A stretch of 12,424 nucleotides of DNA from an uncultured Propionibacteriaceae bacterium (GTDB lineage: Bacteria > Actinomycetota > Actinomycetes > Propionibacteriales > Propionibacteriaceae). The DNA lies in the NCBI GenBank assembly GCA_945875065.1, contig CAMCJC010000040.1, positions 1-12,424 of the forward strand, read 5' to 3'. This document shows positions 6,532-12,424 of this stretch, in pieces (position 1 is the stretch's first letter; every line of letters starts with the position of its first letter). The position numbers and the translations under genes were made by a program. The notes beneath the pieces were generated by a model. It saw only the letters and a program-made list of their open reading frames with translations, made no database searches and was not told the origin of the DNA.

Positions 6532-7163
6532 TCGCGGATGACTCCGTGCTGCTGCGCGAAGGGCTCACCCTGATCCTGAGCGAGGGCGGCCACGAGGTCA
6601 TCGGCAGCGTCGGCACCGGGGATGAGCTCGTGTCCCGGTGCCTCGCGCTGCGCCCCGACTTGACCATCAGCGACATCCGAATGCCCCCGTCGAATACCGA
6701 CGAGGGGCTGCGCGCCGCCGTGACGATCCGGAACCGCTGGCCGACCGCGCCGATCCTGCTGCTGAGCCAGTACGTCGTGCTCGGCTACGCCACTGAGCTG
6801 CTGTCCAGCGGCTCGGGAGCGATCGGGTACCTGCTGAAAGATCGCGTCGGCGATCTCGACTCGTTCTTCGATGCCGTGGATCGCGTCGCGGGCGGCGGCA
6901 TGGTCCTCGACCCGGAAGTCGTCACACAGCTGATGGGTCGCGGCCGGGCCCAGGATCCCGTCACCGCCCTCACCGCGCGGGAACGCGAGGTGTTGGAGCT
7001 CATGGCCGAGGGACACACCAACTCGGGGATCGCCCGACGGCTGTTCGTCACCGAAGGCGCGGTCGAGAAACACACGCAGCGGATCTTCGGCAAGCTCGGG
7101 CTGATAGCCGACGGCGACGCCCACCGCCGCGTCAAGGCGGTGCTGGCCTTCCTCGGCGCCTAG
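6519..7163 (+). CDS. NarL/LuxR-family response regulator
   Basis: This DNA-binding regulator is paired with the upstream histidine kinase. It has 214 residues. The receiver domain covers 1 to about 122: acidic pair D7/D8, phosphoacceptor Asp52 in SDIRMPP, Ser83 in LLLSQY and Lys107 in YLLKD. The LuxR-type helix-turn-helix covers about 149-195, with LTAREREVLELMAEGHTNSGIA followed by GAVEKHTQRIFGKLGL. All phosphotransfer residues are intact. The TTG start at 6519 is the only one that gives the conserved MRILIADDS opening, and it lies 13 bases inside the kinase gene. No independent ribosome site is evident, so translation probably depends on readthrough from the kinase gene. It converges on purL, with both stop codons inside one CTAG. 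Confidence 0.95.
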   Translation: MRILIADDSVLLREGLTLILSEGGHEVIGSVGTGDELVSRCLALRPDLTISDIRMPPSNTDEGLRAAVTIRNRWPTAPILLLSQYVVLGYATELLSSGSGAIGYLLKDRVGDLDSFFDAVDRVAGGGMVLDPEVVTQLMGRGRAQDPVTALTAREREVLELMAEGHTNSGIARRLFVTEGAVEKHTQRIFGKLGLIADGDAHRRVKAVLAFLGA

Positions 7164-9415
7164 GCCATCGCGGCCGGGATCGGTGCCTGCCAGGACTCGA
7201 TCAACTCCGCCATGGGCACCTCGAACAGACCCTCGAAATGCGCGATTTGCTCCGCAGTGACAGTCCCGAGACGCACCGCCGTGACGCCGTGCTCGCCCGC
7301 TAGATAGGCGATCTTGCCCTCCTTGTCGGCGGGGACGCTGAGCAACGCCCGGCTCGGGGATTCGGAGAACAGTGCGACGGTCGGGTCGATGCCGGGCAGC
7401 GCGACGGCGAAGCCGAGGCCGCCCTGCTGCGCCGATTCGAACAGCGCTGCGGCGAGGCCGCCCTCGGACAAGTCATGAGCGGAGGCCGCGAGGCCCTGCT
7501 CGGAGACGAGCCTCAGCAACTTCGCGAGCTCCTTCTCAGCCGCCAGGTCGAGGCGCGGCGGCTGGCCGCCGAGGTGTCCGCCGTGGACAGCGTCGGCCCA
7601 GATCGATCCCGAGAGCTCTTCGAATGTCGCGCCGAGCAGCCAGATGCCGTCGCCAGCCCCCGCGAAGCCGCTGCGGATCCGTTTGGCGACGTCGTCGATA
7701 ACCCCGAGGACGCCGATCGTTGGCGTGGGGAGGATCGGGGTGGTCCCGGTCTGGTTGTACAGCGACACATTGCCGCCAGTGACGGGGATGCCGAGCTCGC
7801 GGCACGCGTCGACCAGGCCCTCGATGGCTTCGACGAATGTCCACATCACCTCTGGGTCCTCGGGGGAGCCGAAGTTCAGGCAGTCGGTAATCGCAACGGG
7901 TTCCGCGCCGGTGGCCGCGACGTTGCGGTACGCCTCGGCAAGGGACAGCTGCGCGCCGAGGCGGGGGTTGAGGTAGGTGAACCGGGAGTTCGCGTCGAGG
8001 GCGAGCGCAATGCCGAGTCCGGTCTCCTCGTCGATGCGGATCATGCCCGCGTCCTCTGGTTGGGCGAGGACGGAGTTGCCCCGAACGTAGCGATCGTACT
8101 GGTTGGTGACCCACGACTTGTCGGCGACGTTGCCGTGTCCAAGGACCGCTTTGAGCGCGGCGCGCAGACCCTCGGGGGTGTTGTCGCGGGTAAGGGCCTC
8201 GGCACGGTTGGCGTTGACCTCGTCGAGCCACGTCGGCCGCTGGTAGGGGCGCTCGTAAGTGGGGCCCTCGTGGGCGACGGTCTTGGGGTCGACGTCGACG
8301 ATGCACTCGCCGTGCCAGTGGATGACGAGGCGGTCGCCGTCGGTGACCTCGCCGATGATGGTTGCGGAGACGTCCCACTTACGGCAGATCTCCATGAACT
8401 TGTCGACGTCCTCGGGGGCGACGACGGCCATCATGCGTTCCTGCGACTCGCTCATGAGGATTTCCTCGGGTGCGAGGTTCGGGTCGCGCAGCGGCACGAG
8501 TTCGAGGCGGACGGCCATGCCGCCGTCGCCGGCTGAGGCGAGTTCGGAGGTCGCACAGGAGATGCCTGCGGCGCCGAAGTCCTGGATGCCCTGGATGACC
8601 CCGGCCTGGAACAGCTCGAGGGTGCATTCGATGAGGAGCTTCTCCATGAACGGGTCACCGACCTGGACGCTGGGCCGCTTGGCGGGACCGGTTTCGTCGA
8701 AGGTTTCGGATGCGAGGATCGATGCGCCTCCGATGCCGTCACCGCCGGTAGCCGCACCGAACAGGATCACCTTGTTGCCCACCCCGGATGCGAACGCGCG
8801 ATGGAGTTCCTCGTGGCGTAGGACTCCGACGCACAGGGCGTTGACTAGCGGGTTCGACAGGTAGGTGGGGTGGAATTGCACCTCGCCGCCGATGTTCGGC
8901 AGGCCAAGGCAGTTGCCGTAGCCGCCGACGCCCGCGACGACGCCGGGCAGAACGCGACGGGTGTCGGGCTCGGTCAAAGGCCCGAACCGCAGCGAGTCCA
9001 TAACACCGATCGGGCGGGCGCCCATCGCGAGGATGTCGCGGACGATGCCGCCGACGCCGGTCGCGGCCCCCTGGTAGGGCTCGACGAAGCTGGGGTGGTT
9101 GTGGGATTCGGCCTTGAAGGTGACGGCATAGCCTTGGCCGATGTCGACGACGCCGGCGTTCTCGCCAATGCCCGCTAGCAGGGGGCCGCGCGGGGTGTCT
9201 TGGCTGAGGGCCCCGAACTTCTTCAGGTGTACCTTCGAGGATTTGTAGGAGCAGTGCTCCGACCACATGACGGAGTACATCGCCAGCTCGGCGCTGGTGG
9301 GGCGGCGCCCCAAGATCTCCTTGATCCGGGCGTACTCCTCGTTCTTGACGCCGAGCGCGGCGTACGGCTGTTCCAGGTCAGGGGTGTCGATTGCGTTAGC
9401 CACGGTGTCTGCCAC
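7160..9415 (-). CDS. purL: phosphoribosylformylglycinamidine synthase subunit II
   Basis: PurL converts FGAR, glutamine-derived ammonia and ATP to FGAM, step four of purine synthesis, in a cytosolic complex with PurS and PurQ. At 751 residues it is the small type that needs separate PurS and PurQ, both of which are nearby. Visible marks are WSEHCSYKSSK (51-61, active-site His54), KAESHNHPS (101-109) for ATP and phosphate binding, the Gly-rich TGVGGIVRD (119-127), GGDGIGGAS, QDFGAAGISCATSELA and, in the second half, ITDCLNFGSPEDPE and TGGNVSLYNQT. The GTG at 9415 is chosen because it follows a TAGATT box by six bases and gives the usual N-terminal length; no ribosome site is visible. The stop overlaps that of the convergent response regulator. 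No purF follows, unlike many genomes. Confidence 0.97.
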   Translation of the reverse strand: MADTVANAIDTPDLEQPYAALGVKNEEYARIKEILGRRPTSAELAMYSVMWSEHCSYKSSKVHLKKFGALSQDTPRGPLLAGIGENAGVVDIGQGYAVTFKAESHNHPSFVEPYQGAATGVGGIVRDILAMGARPIGVMDSLRFGPLTEPDTRRVLPGVVAGVGGYGNCLGLPNIGGEVQFHPTYLSNPLVNALCVGVLRHEELHRAFASGVGNKVILFGAATGGDGIGGASILASETFDETGPAKRPSVQVGDPFMEKLLIECTLELFQAGVIQGIQDFGAAGISCATSELASAGDGGMAVRLELVPLRDPNLAPEEILMSESQERMMAVVAPEDVDKFMEICRKWDVSATIIGEVTDGDRLVIHWHGECIVDVDPKTVAHEGPTYERPYQRPTWLDEVNANRAEALTRDNTPEGLRAALKAVLGHGNVADKSWVTNQYDRYVRGNSVLAQPEDAGMIRIDEETGLGIALALDANSRFTYLNPRLGAQLSLAEAYRNVAATGAEPVAITDCLNFGSPEDPEVMWTFVEAIEGLVDACRELGIPVTGGNVSLYNQTGTTPILPTPTIGVLGVIDDVAKRIRSGFAGAGDGIWLLGATFEELSGSIWADAVHGGHLGGQPPRLDLAAEKELAKLLRLVSEQGLAASAHDLSEGGLAAALFESAQQGGLGFAVALPGIDPTVALFSESPSRALLSVPADKEGKIAYLAGEHGVTAVRLGTVTAEQIAHFEGLFEVPMAELIESWQAPIPAAMA

Positions 9416-9421
9416 GGGCCA

Positions 9422-9427
9422 AATCTA
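9422..9427 (-). promoter_or_regulatory. -10 box TAGATT placed for leaderless purL
   Basis: On the minus strand TAGATT is followed by TGGCCC and then the GTG start at 9415. The six-base distance implies transcription starting at the start codon. The same TGGCCC follows the equivalent box before purS. No ribosome site is present. A separate purL promoter would uncouple it partly from purSQ. Confidence 0.45.
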
Positions 9428-9428
9428 T

Positions 9429-9441
9429 CGGCTGAAAGCCG
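9429..9441. repeat. small inverted repeat upstream of purL
   Basis: CGGCT-GAA-AGCCG is a perfect 5-base-pair stem with a 3-base loop, directly upstream of the purL -10 box and inside the region a -10/-35 spacer would occupy. It could be an operator half-site pair or chance. Confidence 0.3.
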
Positions 9442-9477
9442 CCGAACGCGCGTCGAACCGCCCGGGGCGCAGCTACT

Positions 9478-9495
9478 CCGCCCGATGCCGGGCGG
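9478..9495 (-). terminator. GC-rich hairpin after the deaminase gene
   Basis: CCGCCCG-ATGC-CGGGCGG is a perfect 7-base-pair, all-GC stem with a 4-base loop. On the minus strand it begins 7 bases after the deaminase stop. It lacks a T-tract, as many actinobacterial terminators do. It may end or attenuate the purS-purQ-deaminase transcript before purL. Confidence 0.5.
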
Positions 9496-9502
9496 CAGGA
9501 GA

Positions 9503-9940
9503 TTACTCCCCCGGAACCTGTTCGACGATCAGCCCTGCTGCCCGCAGGATTTCCGCTCCGGAGGGCAACCCGTTCGCTTCGCGGTTGGACTCGGTGTACG
9601 AGATGGCGTAGACGACGCGGGTAACGCGGCGGCTATTGACGATGAGCCTGGCGCAGGTGGCGCAGGGTTCGTGGGTGATGTAGAGGGTGTGGGAATCCCC
9701 GTTCCAGTTGGCGGCGAGCAAGGCGTTGGTTTCGGCGTGGATGAAGCCGCTCATCCCCTGTTCCAGTGATTCACGCTCGTTGGGTTCACCGGCGGCCCGA
9801 CCATTGTAGCCGACGCCGACGACACGGTTGCAGTGATCTAGCAGGCAGGCCCCCACCCGCACTTTGGAGTCGGCGCTGCGGGTGGCCCATAGGCGGGCGG
9901 TTGCCATGCCGAGCTCGTCGAATGTCGGTCGCGCTGTCAT
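9503..9940 (-). CDS. deoxycytidylate deaminase-like zinc enzyme
   Basis: A 145-residue cytosolic member of the cytidine/deoxycytidylate deaminase fold, most like dCMP deaminase (dCMP to dUMP, feeding thymidylate synthesis). The zinc site is complete: HAE at 68-70 (His68 ligand, Glu70 catalytic) and PCATC at 92-96 (Cys93 and Cys96). Also typical are SKVRVGACLLD (25-35) and GYNGRAAGE (44-52), where dCMP deaminases usually have VGAvi and GYNGtP. The frame is open for 24 more codons upstream, but these lie inside purQ and read as low-complexity Ser/Arg, so the ATG at 9940 opening MTARPTFDELG is preferred. It starts 10 bases after the purQ stop and precedes purL by 87 bases, so it is probably cotranscribed with purSQ. 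The substrate (dCMP, or another nucleotide or base) is not proven by sequence. Confidence 0.88.
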   Translation of the reverse strand: MTARPTFDELGMATARLWATRSADSKVRVGACLLDHCNRVVGVGYNGRAAGEPNERESLEQGMSGFIHAETNALLAANWNGDSHTLYITHEPCATCARLIVNSRRVTRVVYAISYTESNREANGLPSGAEILRAAGLIVEQVPGE

Positions 9941-9947
9941 GCCGCCA

Positions 9948-9953
9948 AAGCTA
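9948..9953 (-). promoter_or_regulatory. possible internal -10 box TAGCTT overlapping the purQ stop
   Basis: On the minus strand TAGCTT fits TANNNT, includes the purQ stop TAG, and is followed by TGGCGGC before the ATG of the deaminase at 9940. The arrangement resembles the purL and purS boxes but with seven intervening bases. The stop codon itself supplies the TAG, so chance is a serious alternative. Confidence 0.25.
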
Positions 9954-10622
9954 GCGGGCGGTGAGGAACTTGATCGCCGATTCGAAAAACGTCTTGCCAT
10001 CGAGCGAAGCACCGGTTAGTTCTTCGACGTTGTGCTCGGGGTGGGGCATGAGGCCGACGACATTGCCGCGCTCGTTCGTGATGCCGGCGATGTCGTTTGC
10101 CGAGCCGTTTGGGTTGTCGATGTAGCGGAACACTACCTGGTCGTTGTCCTCGAGGCGCTTCAGCGTCTCGGGAGCGGCCTGGTAATTGCCCTCGCCATTC
10201 TTTAGCGCGATGACGATCTCTTGACCTCGCTCGAACGCACACGTCCAGGTGGTGTCGGCAGTTTCGACGCGCAGCTTCTGGTCGCGGCAGATGAAGTGCT
10301 GGTCCACGTTGCGGATCATCGCTCCTTCAAGAAGATGCGCTTCACACAGCAGTTGGAAGCCGTTGCAAATACCGAGGACGGGCATGCCTTTGCGCGCCTG
10401 GTCGATGATGACGTCCATGATCGGGCTGAACCGGGCGATGGCGCCGCAGCGAAGGTAGTCGCCGTAGGAGAAGCCACCGGGCAGGATGATCGCGTCCACA
10501 TCGTTTACGGAGTCGGCGCCGTGCCACAGCGGAACGGCTTCTGCACCGCTCAGCTTCACAGCGCGGAGCGCGTCATGGTCGTCTAAGGAGCCGGGGAACG
10601 TGACGACGCCGATGCGGGTCAT
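9951..10622 (-). CDS. purQ: phosphoribosylformylglycinamidine synthase subunit I (glutaminase)
   Basis: PurQ is the class I glutamine amidotransferase that supplies ammonia to PurL. It has 223 residues, the normal length. Marks are RIGVVTFPGSLDD (3-15), LPGGFSYGDYLRCGAIA (48-63, including the oxyanion region), the nucleophile Cys86 in GICNGFQ, and the triad partners His194 and Glu196 in LMPHPEHN. The frame is open for 108 codons upstream, but that stretch overlaps purS in another frame, so the ATG at 10622 giving MTRIGVV is the true start. It shares one base with the purS stop (TGATG), a coupled arrangement. The deaminase gene follows 10 bases after the stop. Confidence 0.97.
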   Translation of the reverse strand: MTRIGVVTFPGSLDDHDALRAVKLSGAEAVPLWHGADSVNDVDAIILPGGFSYGDYLRCGAIARFSPIMDVIIDQARKGMPVLGICNGFQLLCEAHLLEGAMIRNVDQHFICRDQKLRVETADTTWTCAFERGQEIVIALKNGEGNYQAAPETLKRLEDNDQVVFRYIDNPNGSANDIAGITNERGNVVGLMPHPEHNVEELTGASLDGKTFFESAIKFLTAR

Positions 10623-10861
10623 CAGGCGTTCACCACCTCGAAGGTCTCGATGACGGTGTTGGCGAGGAGTTTCTCGGCCGCCGCCGCCACTTGCTGAAGC
10701 GCCTCGGGGGTGACTTCCCCGTCGATCTCGATCTCGAAGCGCTTTCCTTGGCGCACCGTCATACCGTCGAAGCCGAGGCGCTTCAGGGCCCCGGTTACGG
10801 CCTTGCCCTGGGGGTCCAGGATCTCGGGCTTGGGCATGACGTTCACTACGACGCGTGGCAT
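10622..10861 (-). CDS. purS: phosphoribosylformylglycinamidine synthase subunit PurS
   Basis: PurS is the small third subunit of the FGAM synthase complex and bridges PurL and PurQ. The 79-residue product has the expected length and pattern: an opening beta strand RVVVNVMPKPEILDPQGKAV, then the GxxxxRxGKRFEIEIDG region (about 33-48) and a C-terminal helix ending in the ANTVIETFEV strand. The ATG at 10861 follows a TATGGT box by six bases, with no ribosome site, which suggests a leaderless transcript. The stop overlaps the purQ start by one base. It is the first gene of the purS-purQ-deaminase unit. Confidence 0.95.
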   Translation of the reverse strand: MPRVVVNVMPKPEILDPQGKAVTGALKRLGFDGMTVRQGKRFEIEIDGEVTPEALQQVAAAAEKLLANTVIETFEVVNA

Positions 10862-10867
10862 GGGCCA

Positions 10868-10873
10868 ACCATA
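10868..10873 (-). promoter_or_regulatory. -10 box TATGGT placed for leaderless purS
   Basis: On the minus strand TATGGT is followed by TGGCCC and then ATG at 10861. Spacing and intervening bases are the same as at purL. No -35 hexamer or ribosome site is evident. Confidence 0.45.
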
Positions 10874-11122
10874 GCCAGCGACGGCGGTGAGGACCTAGCG
10901 TCGCGGCCGGTAGGGAACATGATGGAAGCCGAGTTGATCCCAGCACATGCGTGGACCTGCGCCCCTCCGACCGCCTTTCTCGGACGATTCCCCATCGACA
11001 GGTACTACCTGCTCGTCAGCAGGCCCCATCCGGGTGTTCCATGCGCCGCCCCTGCGCGTCGTGCTCTCGGCTGGCCCGGCGCGGCGCGGCCCATCCGGGA
11101 TTCACCGGCTTGCTGGCAGTGC

Positions 11123-11142
11123 TCGGGCGGGGCGAAGCCCGA
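11123..11142 (-). terminator. hairpin downstream of the surface-protein gene
   Basis: TCGGGC and GCCCGA form a 6-base-pair stem around an 8-base loop. It is the second of two hairpins met by minus-strand transcription leaving the surface-protein gene. There is no T-tract. Confidence 0.35.
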
Positions 11143-11165
11143 AGAGATCCCGCTAGCCCAAGCCG

Positions 11166-11188
11166 CCCGGAGCCGACTCGCCTCCGGG
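11166..11188 (-). terminator. GC-rich hairpin downstream of the surface-protein gene
   Basis: CCCGGAG and CTCCGGG form a perfect 7-base-pair stem with a 9-base loop. It lies about 147 bases past the surface-protein stop and upstream of the purS promoter. It has no T-tract. Together with the hairpin at 11123-11142 it would separate the two transcription units. Confidence 0.4.
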
Positions 11189-11334
11189 AACAGGATGCGG
11201 TACCGGTGCCCGACAACGCGCCGCTCCTATCCAGCAGTGGTTCTCCGTTGCACACTCGCACGCAAACCGCCAGCCAAGATTGGCGCCCTTTCCTGAAGAC
11301 ACAGTCGTCCTGGTAGAGCTCCGCGGGAACGACG

Positions 11335-12424
11335 CTACCCTCCTTCTGCGCCTGTGTTCGGTGGCCCGGGCCGACGGGGCGGGGGTGTGGGTTTGGCCGG
11401 CTTTCCTGGGGACGGAGCGAGCGGACTGGTAGCACTCGGCGCGGAAGTCGTTGGAGCATCGGTAGGCCGTGGGGATGTGGGCAGCCTTGTCGGAGAGGGC
11501 AGCAGACTCGGACTCGGCAACTGCGTCGGACTCACTGACGGCCCTAGACTCGGGGAGTTCGAGGCCGAGGGCACTGCGGAGCTCGGCTGATCAGATGGCA
11601 CCGGCGTCGGGAGGCCAGGGCCCGTTGGCTCCGCGCTGGGAGGAGCCTGACTGGGCCCAGCGGAAGGCGAGGGCATCGCCGTCTGTGACGGCGTTCTCGA
11701 TGGATCAGAGGTTGGTATCGGTTCCGGCGAGGTCGAGGGCCTTCCACTCGGCGAGGGGGTTGGCGGCTCCACCAGGTCCGGAGGCCGAATCTCAATGTTG
11801 TCCGGCGACTCACAGGCATCACCGATCTGGTTCTCGTTCACGTCCTGCTGACTGGGATTGGAGGCATCCGGGCAATTGTCGTACGCATCCGGAATGACAT
11901 CACCGTCACGGGTGATAGACAGCGGTGCCGCGGAGAAGGCGGTACGCCCGGCATCGTCGGTCACCCTCACTGCGGCATACGAGATCGTCTCCCCCATGTA
12001 CTTCTTTGCGGCAAATGCGTTCGGCCGCGGTGTTTCGAAAACCCCGTCGCCATCAAGGTCGAACTCATATTTGACAATCCGGCTAGACCCCTGGGCATAA
12101 CTCGCACTGGCATTGAAGGTAACCAGGTTACCAATTTTGTCAACGAACGGTCCCTGCAACCAGGCGACCGGCCCCGCGTCCGCATCTTGAAGGTCCTGCT
12201 TTATCTCACCACCGATTCTGGATAGGTCATCGAGAGCACTGACGCGCCCACCGGTATCCGTCGCCAACTTCGATAGTGATTCCGAGTCGATCGACTCCTC
12301 TCCAACGACGGAGATCCGTGTCTGCACCTGCTGCACGGCCTGTTTACGGAGACTCTCCCAGGTAAGACCGGAGACAGGCTCCGGGTCCTTCGGCGGTCCA
12401 TCCCCCACGACAATCATGGTCTTA
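11335..12424 (-). CDS. large secreted or surface protein: VWA end, PKD-like domain, calcium-binding TSP3-like motif, Pro/Ser/Thr tail; N-terminus off the window
   Basis: Only the C-terminal 362 codons are visible; the start lies beyond the right edge. Numbering from the Met at 12417: residues 1-78 look like the end of a von Willebrand factor A domain (MIVVGDGPPKDPEP, then LATDTGG and a final helix). Residues about 82-168 resemble a PKD/Ig-like domain (LVTFNASAS, YEFDLDGDGVFETP, VRVTDDAGRT). Residues 170-202 form a thrombospondin type 3-like calcium motif (DGDVIPDAYDNCPD, then DVNENQIGDACE). About 140 residues of Pro/Ser/Thr-rich linker follow, and the protein ends in PPNTGAEGG. That ending recalls a sortase signal (LPxTG), but the Leu, the hydrophobic segment and the positive tail are missing. 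The function is probably cell-surface adhesion or matrix binding. The domain part is visibly lower in GC than the neighbours. Confidence 0.85.
   Translation of the reverse strand, partial: KTMIVVGDGPPKDPEPVSGLTWESLRKQAVQQVQTRISVVGEESIDSESLSKLATDTGGRVSALDDLSRIGGEIKQDLQDADAGPVAWLQGPFVDKIGNLVTFNASASYAQGSSRIVKYEFDLDGDGVFETPRPNAFAAKKYMGETISYAAVRVTDDAGRTAFSAAPLSITRDGDVIPDAYDNCPDASNPSQQDVNENQIGDACESPDNIEIRPPDLVEPPTPSPSGRPSTSPEPIPTSDPSRTPSQTAMPSPSAGPSQAPPSAEPTGPGLPTPVPSDQPSSAVPSASNSPSLGPSVSPTQLPSPSLLPSPTRLPTSPRPTDAPTTSAPSATSPLAPSPGKPAKPTPPPRRPGPPNTGAEGG

Larger units (their letters stand above)
10862..11334. other. 473-base intergenic region between the surface-protein gene and purS
   Basis: No convincing gene is seen on either strand. 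Open frames here have arginine- and proline-rich compositions without recognisable motifs. The purS end holds the TATGGT box. The middle holds two inverted repeats (11123-11142 and 11166-11188) and a near-repeated CCCATCCGGG (near 11025 and 11090). I found no tRNA or recognised riboswitch. Confidence 0.6.

Noticed and set aside
7475..8536. Long open frame (353 codons) on the plus strand inside purL
   Set aside because: It lies opposite an intact purL. Its composition is typical of an antisense shadow in high-GC DNA and it has no recognisable domain.
9941..10012. Upstream extension of the deaminase by 24 codons
   Set aside because: It lies within the purQ coding end and reads as Ser/Arg-rich low complexity. 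The deaminase fold starts at MTARPTFDELG.
10623..10946. Upstream extension of purQ by 108 codons
   Set aside because: The extension overlaps purS in another frame and has no similarity to PurQ. The family N-terminus begins at the ATG at 10622.
10691..11296. 201-codon plus-strand frame running from opposite purS into the intergenic region
   Set aside because: Half of it is antisense to purS and the remainder has no recognisable feature or good start context.
11335..11361. Calling the surface protein a sortase substrate
   Set aside because: PPNTGAEGG lacks the leading Leu, the hydrophobic span and the basic tail required for sortase anchoring.
11016..11459. 147-codon minus-strand frame at the end of the surface-protein gene
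   Set aside because: It is Arg/Pro/Ser-rich and out of frame with the surface protein, with no membrane segment or motif. It was also checked as a possible frameshifted C-terminal anchor and does not provide one.
1..12424. tRNA genes, CRISPR arrays, insertion sequences or phage genes
   Set aside because: I saw no cloverleaf-like sequence, regularly spaced repeats, transposase or integrase motifs, or terminal inverted repeats with target duplications.

Overview
The window is 12.4 kb of dense, GC-rich bacterial DNA. GTG and TTG starts, short or overlapping gene junctions, a separate purS-purQ-purL set, a SigE-family ECF sigma factor and a PF13796-type sensor kinase all point to an actinobacterium (Actinomycetota). 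I cannot place it to genus. There are eleven protein-coding genes, two of them cut by the window ends. I found no tRNA, rRNA, insertion sequence, phage gene or CRISPR array.

Layout from left to right: (1) the 5' part of ald (alanine dehydrogenase) on the minus strand, divergent from (2) a complete single-chain ABC exporter with fused membrane and ATPase domains on the plus strand. (3) Convergent with it, on the minus strand, is a two-gene unit: a SigE-family sigma factor followed, with a 4-base ATGA overlap, by a single-span membrane protein that has three cysteine pairs outside the membrane and is probably the regulator of the sigma factor. (4) Divergent from the sigma gene is a PaiB-type FMN-binding protein on the plus strand, followed by (5) a sensor histidine kinase and response regulator pair whose reading frames overlap by 13 bases. 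(6) The response regulator meets purL tail to tail, and the two genes share a CTAG as their stop codons. (7) The rest is minus-strand: purS-purQ, a deoxycytidylate-deaminase-like gene and purL, read in that order. It provides the FGAM synthase step of purine synthesis with a pyrimidine deaminase inserted. (8) After about 470 bases without a convincing gene comes the C-terminal part of a secreted or surface protein (VWA, PKD, thrombospondin-3-like calcium motif, Pro/Ser/Thr-rich tail) that runs off the right end.

Most genes belong to recognisable families. No complete undescribed system can be demonstrated from sequence alone. The points most worth a second look are: recurring TANNNT boxes six bases before start codons (ABC exporter, purS, purL), which imply leaderless transcripts, with purS and purL sharing the same TGGCCC between box and start; the paired-cysteine membrane partner of the sigma factor; the deaminase inside the pur cluster, flanked by a possible internal promoter and a strong hairpin; a palindrome plus direct repeats ahead of the kinase gene; and the surface protein ending in PNTGA without a membrane anchor.
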